Positions 49,184-54,028 of a DNA stretch of 54,028 bases are shown in pieces. The stretch comes from a virus: positions 1-54,028 of the IMG/VR virus record IMGVR_UViG_3300017605_000242. One strand, written 5' to 3'. How positions within the stretch are numbered: the first letter of the stretch is position 1; the number at the start of each line of letters is the position of its first letter. The position numbers were made by a program, and so were the translations under genes. The notes below the pieces were generated by a model that worked only from the letters and a program-made list of their open reading frames with translations, searched no databases and had not been told where the DNA came from.

Positions 49184-49911
49184 TGGGAACCTATCCAGAC
49201 CTTGACCTGTGCTCACACTGTGGCAATCAGCTTCCCTTTGGGATGCTGTGCCCGAAGTGCGCGCTTGAGCTGAGCCACATAAGGCCGCTACTGGTGAAGT
49301 TCCCGCTTCACGATGACATCGGAACTGTTGAGCTTCTTGACTGGCTTGGTGGTGATCTCACCATCGTGAACGCCGCTCGTGTGTCCCTTCAGAAGCACAG
49401 CGAAGTATTGGCCATGCGTGATAAGAAGCTGATCACGTACCTGATGACGAATCGCCACGGCTCACCCTTTGAACACGTGGTGTTCACCTTCCGAGTCAAA
49501 GCGCCGCTGTTCATTGTCCAGCAATGGGAACGGCATCGTATGGCCAGCTACAACGAAGAGTCAGGCCGCTGGTCAGAGATGCATGAAGAGTTCTACAACC
49601 CTTCCTTCGCAATGACGCCGCTGTTCCGTGAATACGAAGATGCTTCACGGGAAGCTTACGAGCGGTATCAGCGTCTTCTGGCCGCTGGTGAGCCGAAGGA
49701 ACGAGCGCGAATCGTGCTGACGCTGGCGCTTTACAAGACGTTCTATTTCACGGTGAATGCCCGGTCACTGATGAACTTCATGAGTCTTCGCAACTCGCTA
49801 GAAGCACAGTCAGAGATCATGGCCTATGCCATGGCGGTTGAAGAGTTCTTCACCGATGTGTTGCCTGTGACTCACAAGGCGTTTGAAGCCAATGGAAGGC
49901 TGGTGCCATGA
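49183..49911 (+). CDS. thyX: Flavin-dependent thymidylate synthase with N-terminal zinc ribbon
   Basis: 242 residues. The ThyX motif RHRMASYNEESGRW (RHR at 117-119) and NAARVSLQKHSE, HGSPFEHVVFTFRVKAPLFI and the C-terminal RNSLEAQSEIMAYAMAVEE are diagnostic. It makes dTMP from dUMP with FAD and folate. Residues 10-26 add a C-x2-C...C-x2-C ribbon that is absent from ordinary ThyX proteins, perhaps a fused neighbouring mini-protein. Confidence 0.92.
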   Translation: MGTYPDLDLCSHCGNQLPFGMLCPKCALELSHIRPLLVKFPLHDDIGTVELLDWLGGDLTIVNAARVSLQKHSEVLAMRDKKLITYLMTNRHGSPFEHVVFTFRVKAPLFIVQQWERHRMASYNEESGRWSEMHEEFYNPSFAMTPLFREYEDASREAYERYQRLLAAGEPKERARIVLTLALYKTFYFTVNARSLMNFMSLRNSLEAQSEIMAYAMAVEEFFTDVLPVTHKAFEANGRLVP

Positions 49912-50099
49912 ACGATCAGGAAGAGCGCGCACTTCGCGCGCTCGATACTGCCACAGCCAACCTTGGCAAACTTGGCTCTTCCACGAACGTAGGCAAGCGT
50001 AACGGCATTGAAGCCGTCTACGGCCAGGCGTATCAGATGTGCGTCAGGCTTGGCCTACGGCCACAGCTACGCGCCAAGTACAGAAGGGTTCAGTCATGA
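49908..50099 (+). CDS. Hypothetical protein, 63 aa
   Basis: ATGA overlap with thyX. MNDQEERALRALDTATANLG... helical and basic at the end (LRPQLRAKYRRVQS). Unknown. Confidence 0.6.
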   Translation: MNDQEERALRALDTATANLGKLGSSTNVGKRNGIEAVYGQAYQMCVRLGLRPQLRAKYRRVQS

Positions 50100-50485
50100 G
50101 TGCCAGCTTCCTGTTTCCACAGCCGCGCGGAAGCGTGGAGCGTCTTCCGAAGTGGGCAATCGAGTACATCGGAAGCCTGAAGATGGCGCTCGATCAAGTT
50201 CACAAGGAACTTGACCGCGTGAGCAAGGCTCACCCTGGCTCGAATCTCATGCTTGACGGTAAGGTCGGTTATCCGGCCGTCAGCCTTCCTGATTCCGCTA
50301 CGGTTCAGTTCTACCTTGGCAAGGATCGTGAAGACTACCGAGACTTGATCGAAGTTCACCACAACCGCAATCAGGCCAGTGGCCGTGATCGTGTCTCACT
50401 CGAAGTCACAGCTTACGGTGGCCAACTGTGCGTGCTTCCGCGTGTGTCTAACGGCATTGCGCTTATGCTTCAGGGTAGGGACTGA
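50096..50485 (+). CDS. Hypothetical protein, 129 aa
   Basis: ATG 50096 in an ATGA overlap, with AGAAGGG upstream; an in-frame start at 50039 overlaps the previous gene. Beta-rich C-terminal half (YRDLIEVHHNRNQASGRDRV). Unknown. Confidence 0.6.
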   Translation: MSASFLFPQPRGSVERLPKWAIEYIGSLKMALDQVHKELDRVSKAHPGSNLMLDGKVGYPAVSLPDSATVQFYLGKDREDYRDLIEVHHNRNQASGRDRVSLEVTAYGGQLCVLPRVSNGIALMLQGRD

Positions 50486-50811
50486 TGGCCAGGGCTTCGA
50501 GTGAGCCGCCCTTCTGGGCCGCTGAGACATTCGATCTGTTCAACCAGTTTGGTTACACAGGGATAACGCCAGCCTTCAAGGTGTTTGATTCCGTAACCTT
50601 TAGCATCATGCTTCAGCCGCTCGATGAATGCTCGGAATACAAGCCTTGCCGTGAAGCACTCTTGAGACGAGCCGCTGAGGCTATCGCCTTCGCTGAAGAG
50701 CGATTCACGGTGAAAGAGTTTGAATTCAAGATGACGTTCAGTTCTGGCTACCCGCTGGAAGCCAAGCTTGAGCTGACTATCACGGATAAGAAGGGTGACG
50801 AACAATCATGA
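50485..50811 (+). CDS. Hypothetical protein, 108 aa
   Basis: One-base overlap. Helical middle (EALLRRAAEAIAFAEERFTV) and a beta C-terminus (FEFKMTFSSGYPLEAKLELT). Not recognised. Confidence 0.6.
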   Translation: MARASSEPPFWAAETFDLFNQFGYTGITPAFKVFDSVTFSIMLQPLDECSEYKPCREALLRRAAEAIAFAEERFTVKEFEFKMTFSSGYPLEAKLELTITDKKGDEQS

Positions 50812-51014
50812 TCTGTATCCCTTGCACTCGTGGCGGTATCCTCACCACAACCGCGCGCAACGCCGCTGAAGAGGCTCAAGCCGTCCTGATCAAGAACGCC
50901 GCTGAGCTTCACGCTCAGTGCCGTGGCGGTACGTGGTGCGATTGCCAGCACAAGACCAACCCAACTGGTGAGCTGAACATGGCGCTGATCGAAGACACCA
51001 ATGCAACTGGTTAG
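50808..51014 (+). CDS. Small cysteine-containing protein, 68 aa
   Basis: ATGA overlap. MICIPCTRGGILTTTARNAA...CRGGTWCDCQHKTNP: C-x2-C plus C-x4-C-x-C-x-H may bind zinc. Typical DUF-type actinophage mini-protein. Confidence 0.6.
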   Translation: MICIPCTRGGILTTTARNAAEEAQAVLIKNAAELHAQCRGGTWCDCQHKTNPTGELNMALIEDTNATG

Positions 51015-51183
51015 GATCGAGCCGCGCTGTTGCCTGTGTGGAGCAAGCCAGGCTGAAGCCAGGCTTGAGCAAGAGCCACTGAGTCAAGAGATCGTGTGTA
51101 CTGATCCGATCGGTTGTGTATGCCGATTCCTACTCATACTAAAGAGCGTTGATGATGGAGACAAGCCAAGCCCTGTGGCCTGA
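51001..51183 (+). CDS. Small zinc-binding protein, 60 aa
   Basis: RCCLCGASQAEARLEQEPLS ... IVCTDPIGCVCRFLL: five or six cysteines in C-x2-C pairs. Overlaps both neighbours. Confidence 0.55.
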   Translation: MQLVRIEPRCCLCGASQAEARLEQEPLSQEIVCTDPIGCVCRFLLILKSVDDGDKPSPVA

Positions 51184-51421
51184 TACTGGTGACGTTCAGA
51201 ACTACCATTGCTGGAATTGTGGCAAGCTGGCCAAGCTTGCTAGTGGTGGCTCAACTCGCATGTATTGCGCTGACTGTGATGTTGCGTGGTCTGTCCGTTT
51301 CGGTCACAGTGACCAGACTGAGCGCGGATTCAAGACGCTACGGGACAAGGCTTTGTCTACCGCTCAGAGCGTGCCGCTCGTTGACTTCACGAGTGAAGAC
51401 GCACCAAGCGCACCAGCGTAA
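51152..51421 (+). CDS. Zinc-ribbon protein, 89 aa
   Basis: ATG 51152 or 51155, with AAAGAG upstream. NYHCWNCGKLAKLASGGSTR MYCADCDVAWSVRFG is a classical C-x2-C...C-x2-C ribbon. Tail disordered. Confidence 0.65.
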   Translation: MMETSQALWPDTGDVQNYHCWNCGKLAKLASGGSTRMYCADCDVAWSVRFGHSDQTERGFKTLRDKALSTAQSVPLVDFTSEDAPSAPA

Positions 51422-51433
51422 GAAGGGGTTCAG

Positions 51434-51643
51434 ATGGCTAACGTTCATGGTGCTGGCACCACGCTTCGCCAACACGGTAATGACGGTTGGGCTAGCGTGA
51501 CCGAACAGCCGAACGGCTCAGTTGAAGTGATCATCAACGGCAACCTGAGCGTAGTTCAGAACCTTCTGATCATGGTGAACGGAAGGGAAGTGGTGGTTCC
51601 GAGTGGAGATTTACGGATTCGATCGGAAGGCCAAGGTTCCTGA
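51434..51643 (+). CDS. Hypothetical protein, 69 aa
   Basis: GAAGGGGTTCAG before ATG 51434 is a good site. Beta-rich repeats (GSVEVIINGNLSVVQNLLIM, VNGREVVVPSGDLRI). Unknown. Confidence 0.6.
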   Translation: MANVHGAGTTLRQHGNDGWASVTEQPNGSVEVIINGNLSVVQNLLIMVNGREVVVPSGDLRIRSEGQGS

Positions 51644-52019
51644 GCTACCAGGATCGAAGGCCAAGCTGTGCATCACCTGTGAAGCGTGGTTTGCCGCCTT
51701 CGGCAAGCAACGCCGCTGTGATCGGTGCGTGCCGAACGCTGAGCGCCAGCGTAGGGCACAACAGCGCCACTACACACAACCACAAGCCGTGGTTCCGAAG
51801 AGCCGCCAGAAGCGCGCACAGACGCCGCTAGGCGTATCCCTGTGCCGTGAGCTGGCTTACGAGCTAGCCGCCGTAATCGACTCTGGCCAGAAGGCCAGGC
51901 CGAAGGCTGACATCGGACTAACCAAGCCGATGACGCGCGCTGAGGCTTACAGGTACACCAAAAGGAACGTGGCTCTGGGTCTTCAGGGCCGCTGTGATCT
52001 TGAAAGGTACGCCGCGTGA
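51603..52019 (+). CDS. Zinc-finger, basic protein, 138 aa
   Basis: GTG 51603. LCITCEAWFAAFGKQRRCDR C gives C-x2-C...C-x2-C; then an Arg/Gln-rich basic stretch (NAERQRRAQQRHYTQPQAVV) and a helical C-terminus. Probably binds nucleic acid. Confidence 0.6.
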   Translation: MEIYGFDRKAKVPELPGSKAKLCITCEAWFAAFGKQRRCDRCVPNAERQRRAQQRHYTQPQAVVPKSRQKRAQTPLGVSLCRELAYELAAVIDSGQKARPKADIGLTKPMTRAEAYRYTKRNVALGLQGRCDLERYAA

Positions 52020-52207
52020 CTCACCGTGGACGAATCAGCAAAGACACATCTGATGGCCGCTGGGCCGCTGTGTGTGATTGTTCTACGGTCTGGCACTTCT
52101 CACGGTGGCATGACGCCATCAACGTTGTGACTCACCATGTGCGCCAGGCCAGGAAGGGCCAGGCACTAGGCGTAGGCTTCAGCCTACCGAAGGGACATAC
52201 GTCATGA
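52016..52207 (+). CDS. Hypothetical protein, 63 aa
   Basis: GTGA overlap. Two-stranded start (GRISKDTSDGRWAAVCDCST VWHFSRW) and a helix with paired histidines (VVTHHVRQARKGQ). Unknown. Confidence 0.55.
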   Translation: MTHRGRISKDTSDGRWAAVCDCSTVWHFSRWHDAINVVTHHVRQARKGQALGVGFSLPKGHTS

Positions 52208-52347
52208 CCGTAGCCGAACTGATAGCAGAGCTTCAGGGCAAGCCACCGACCTATGAAGTCGTGAAGGCTGGTGAACCTGGCGCTGTTCACGAAGCCGTCA
52301 CGGTTCACGGTGATGGTGAGCTGAAGGGCTTCGTCAAGCTCTACTGA
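52204..52347 (+). CDS. Small hypothetical protein, 47 aa
   Basis: ATG 52204, GAAGGGAC ribosome site, 4-base overlap. MTVAELIAELQGKPPTYEVV... is the pattern of small phage proteins with one helix and a beta-hairpin. Last gene of the right operon before a strong terminator. Confidence 0.65.
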   Translation: MTVAELIAELQGKPPTYEVVKAGEPGAVHEAVTVHGDGELKGFVKLY

Positions 52348-52358
52348 TTGAGCAAGCG

Positions 52359-52394
52359 AAACGAGCCCGCACCTGAGAAGGTAGCGGGCCGTTT
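52359..52394 (+). terminator. Strong terminator of the right operon
   Basis: GCCCGC-ACCT-gaga-AGGT-a-GCGGGC stem extended by AAACG and CGTTT, followed by GCATTCTT. Long, GC-rich and right after the last gene. Confidence 0.8.
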
Positions 52395-52404
52395 GCATTC
52401 TTAG

Positions 52405-52433
52405 TTGACACCAGCCGCGCCAGCGTGTAGGTT
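52405..52433 (+). promoter_or_regulatory. Sigma-70/HrdB-type promoter
   Basis: TTGACA 52405-52410, exactly 17 bases, then TAGGTT 52428-52433: a perfect -35 with a good actinobacterial -10 (TANNNT). It points into the 1.3-kb gene-free region and the second RNA leader/DUF932 gene. Confidence 0.75.
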
Positions 52434-52512
52434 TGGTCTTAACAGAGAGTGCGCCAGCACAGAGCGATCGGGCCAAGGCCACGGGGCGGGGGCCGGAACC
52501 TGCCCTGAAAAT

Positions 52513-52820
52513 TGTCTACCAGGTAAGTAGGAAGTTCGGAGCTTACTTCCAACCGAACGGCACAATCCCTACAATCTTGGTCGGGTTTGGTAGGTTCAAT
52601 TCCCTAGCGGGAAGGTAGACAACTGAACAACCAGTCAAATTCCTATCGAGCCGGTAGGCTTTAGTGTGACTCAGATCACATGTGACGTGGATCACAGTTC
52701 CCTACTACTCCGATAGGAAACGTATCCTACCAATCCAGTAGACATCTGCGAATCCTCTGAATCCTACCAAAGCGATAGACAACTGAACGATCAGTCAGAC
52801 TCCCTACTGCCTTGGTCGGG
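52513..52820. repeat. Array of ~20-bp semi-palindromic repeats
   Basis: Related units read TCCTAYC-N4-6-GRTAGR or variants: CTACCAGGTAAGTAGG (52517-52532), TCCCTACAATCTTGGTCGGG (52566-52585), TCCCTAGCGGGAAGGTAGAC (52601-52620), TCCTATCGAGCCGGTAGGCT (52641-52660), CCCTACTACTCCGATAGG (52700-52717), TCCTACCAATCCAGTAGAC (52725-52743), TCCTACCAAAGCGATAGAC (52762-52780), TCCCTACTGCCTTGGTCGGG (52801-52820). A related spacer, AACTGAAC-N3-CAGTCA, separates units at 52621 and 52781, so a repeat-spacer-repeat block is itself duplicated. Looks like a multi-site operator. Confidence 0.7.
52665..52696. promoter_or_regulatory. Two abutting CRP/GlxR-like sites
   Basis: TGTGACTCAGATCACA (52665-52680) is followed with no gap by TGTGACGTGGATCACA (52681-52696). 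Both have perfect TGTGA/TCACA arms. They lie inside the repeat array. Confidence 0.72.
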
Positions 52821-53071
52821 AATATCGAACGCCTGATCGAGCTAACACATTGTGTAGCCAGATGTCACAGAAACGTGAATAGCCCTGTATGGCTCTGAGA
52901 AGGCCGTAGACGGCTCGAAGGGCCACTTAGGTACTATCCGACCAACCACCTTCCGTTAGGGATTTTCCCAGGTCAGAGCATGTTTTATGTTAGCCTTGCT
53001 AACCAGTAACTTACGTTCGATAGAAACTTGCCATGTTCGATTGACATGCTGGCTGAAGTGTGCCTACGCGC

Positions 53072-53108
53072 GTGAGCGCGCGTGTGAGCGCACACGCTCA
53101 CGTGAGCG
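53072..53108. repeat. GTGAGCG repeats and hairpin
   Basis: GTGAGCG occurs at 53072, 53084 and 53102, and inverted (CGCTCAC) at 53095-53101. The 53084/53095 pair forms a perfect 7-bp stem with loop CACA. Confidence 0.55.
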
Positions 53109-53133
53109 CGGGTAGGTAAGGACGGCCAGGGCA

Positions 53134-53149
53134 TGTGATGTAGGTCACA
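53134..53149. promoter_or_regulatory. CRP/GlxR-like site TGTGATGTAGGTCACA
   Basis: Perfect TGTGA-N6-TCACA about 110 bases before the conserved part of RNA leader copy 2, next to an A/T-tailed hairpin. Confidence 0.7.
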
Positions 53150-53172
53150 AAAAGATTCTTGAGATTCTTTTT
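53149..53172. terminator. Bidirectional terminator-like hairpin
   Basis: AAAAAGA (53149-53155) and TCTTTTT (53166-53172) around a 10-base middle; T-run on both strands. Confidence 0.45.
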
Positions 53173-53176
53173 AAGC

Positions 53177-53214
53177 CTCTGACCTGGCCTTATGCACGTT
53201 TGCGCAGGTCAGAG
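53177..53214. repeat. Inverted pair of CAGGTCAGAG motifs
   Basis: CTCTGACCTG at 53177-53186 and CAGGTCAGAG at 53205-53214, perfect 10-bp arms 18 bases apart. Same motif as at 29282, 29309, 31927 and 52969. It lies about 28 bases upstream of the conserved start of RNA leader copy 2. Confidence 0.6.
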
Positions 53215-53456
53215 CCCACTTGCGTAACTGCCAGATCGGAGTATTGTTCTTGGTGTAGGGCAAAACAGAACAGCGAAGCCGCCAGGCAGACGCCAGCGAA
53301 GCTCAGTTAGAGGCTCGTGGGTATGGCCGGGAAGCTCGCAAAACTCAATAGGGTCAGGTGGGGCGCGGAAGCGCTGAACGTAAACCGGCACACGCTAAGA
53401 AACAGATGCTAGATCACACGGCAGGCGTGAGGGTTGTAAATCCTGAGAGCGATTCC

Positions 53457-53657
53457 AGATTCTCAAGCTGAAAGAATCTGACACACGGTGAGTAACGTTG
53501 CAAAGCCAACCAACCGTTAAGGTAGTGCTACTGGAAGGCTACCGGCTGTAGGTCCGAAAGTCCCTACGGCTTGGCAAGCGCGGGTAACGTGAAGGGTGAG
53601 ACAGGCTGGTTAAGATGCCAGACACGCTCAAGCTTGGTTCAACTCCAAGCCTCACCA
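53457..53657 (+). ncRNA. Structured RNA leader, copy 2, with tRNA-like 3' end
   Basis: Same fold as 160-376 with compensatory changes: AGATTCT 53457-53463 with AGAATCT 53473-53479; GGTGAG 53487-53492 with CTCACC 53651-53656; GGTAG 53521-53525 with CTACC 53539-53543; CGCG 53579-53582 with CGTG 53588-53591; GCTTGG 53632-53637 with CCAAGC 53645-53650 around the identical loop TTCAACT. The central GCTGTAGG...CCTACGGC hairpin and its loop are unchanged between copies. A53657 is the unpaired discriminator-like base. Leads into the second DUF932 gene. Confidence 0.8.
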
Positions 53658-53705
53658 CGCAAAACGCCACACTGGCTACGCACCCAATGAAAGAGGGTAT
53701 GCAAA

Positions 53706-54028
53706 ATGTCCGCAGAGACGATGGAATGGCTACGGAACAACATTCGCATTGGCTACACCAGCCAAGACGGTCCCGCATGGTGGGCTGCTGAGAACCACAT
53801 GACCGATGGTTCGCACTTCAGCGGGCCGGTTCCGATCGAAGAGATTCGTAAGGTTCTCTCGGTTCCGCTGGTGGAAGCCAGTCAGGTTCAGGCTATCTAC
53901 ACTGGTGCTAACGGTGAGTCAAGCATCGCCACCAACAGCAACATGAAGGGCATCGTTCGTCAGGACACTGGCCACCTGATCAAGGTCTTCAGTTCCGGCT
54001 ACCGTATCCACGGATACACTGAGTTCCT
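53706..54028 (+). CDS. DUF932 family protein, copy 2 (cut by window end)
   Basis: 107 codons present, ATG 53706 behind GAGGGTATGCAAA. The protein matches copy 1 at all but one visible residue (TMEWL instead of TMTWL). At DNA level the first ~210 bases show scattered silent changes, while the last 119 bases are identical to 632-750. The rest lies outside the window. Confidence 0.85.
   Translation, partial: MSAETMEWLRNNIRIGYTSQDGPAWWAAENHMTDGSHFSGPVPIEEIRKVLSVPLVEASQVQAIYTGANGESSIATNSNMKGIVRQDTGHLIKVFSSGYRIHGYTEF

Larger units (their letters stand above)
52348..53705 (+). other. 1.36-kb gene-free regulatory and RNA region
   Basis: No convincing protein gene on either strand. It holds, in order, a terminator, a TTGACA-N17-TAGGTT promoter, an array of semi-palindromic repeats, two abutting CRP-like sites, a GTTAGC-CTT-GCTAAC palindrome (52989-53003), a GTGAGCG repeat hairpin, a further CRP-like site, a bidirectional A/T-tailed hairpin, paired CAGGTCAGAG motifs, and the second structured RNA leader. 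Confidence 0.8.

Noticed and set aside
52513-52820. CRISPR array
   Set aside because: Units vary in sequence, are palindromic across the whole 20 bp, and spacers are partly repeated; no cas genes other than a generic Cas4/RecB-like nuclease are present.
53706-54028. Direct circular join of the window ends
   Set aside because: Joining base 54028 to base 1 would break the DUF932 frame after EFLL with unrelated residues, so the ends are not simply contiguous.

Overview
The window reads as a large piece of, or nearly all of, the genome of a tailed phage (siphovirus type, HK97-fold capsid) of an actinomycete. The supporting signs are the complete head-tail-lysis set in conserved order, flavin-dependent thymidylate synthase, a DUF7455-type zinc protein, a DUF2637-like membrane protein and an FtsK/TraB-like translocase similar to those of Streptomyces plasmids and integrative elements, frequent GTG starts, and moderately high GC. 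A Streptomyces-type host is my best guess, not a demonstrated fact. No integrase and no repressor that I can recognise lies in the window.

Layout. (1) 1-6.0 kb, + strand: a structured RNA leader, a DUF932 gene, two tRNA-like RNA elements, then a run of small overlapping genes ending with a phage sigma factor and a rho-independent terminator. (2) 6.2-31.3 kb, - strand: the late operon. In transcription order it has two tRNAs, small genes, an NlpC/P60-like peptidase, HNH and endonuclease VII-like nucleases, small and large terminase, portal, protease, capsid, connectors, tail tube, tail chaperones with a -1 frameshift, tape measure, tail tip proteins (three paralogues), holin-type membrane proteins, a cysteine peptidase and a GH25 endolysin. 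(3) 31.3-32.0 kb: a divergent control region rich in palindromes, with two CRP-like sites. (4) 32.0-52.35 kb, + strand: a tightly overlapped early operon with the FtsK-like translocase, DNA polymerase I, SprT-like protease, RecA/DnaB-like ATPase, Cas4/RecB-like nuclease, a primase split into CHC2 zinc and Toprim ORFs, a DEDD exonuclease, SLOG-type protein, nucleotide-metabolism genes and many small zinc-ribbon or one-helix membrane proteins. (5) 52.35-53.7 kb: 1.36 kb without genes but packed with signals. (6) 53.7 kb to the end: a second, truncated-by-window DUF932 gene behind a second copy of the RNA leader.

The most interesting material is RNA and regulatory DNA. At 2907-2995 there is an 89-nt RNA with the tRNA-like domain of tmRNA (acceptor stem with G3:U70, A73, tmRNA-type D-loop, GGAC plus T-arm) but no mRNA-like domain or pseudoknots. 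Upstream of both DUF932 genes lies a diverged ~205-nt RNA whose helices keep pairing through compensatory changes and which ends in a tRNA-like T-arm/acceptor stack. The non-coding regions hold five perfect TGTGA-N6-TCACA (CRP/GlxR-like) sites, an array of ~20-bp semi-palindromic repeats, and six copies of CAGGTCAGAG.

Functions of recognised genes are inferred from motifs visible in the translations; no database search was run.
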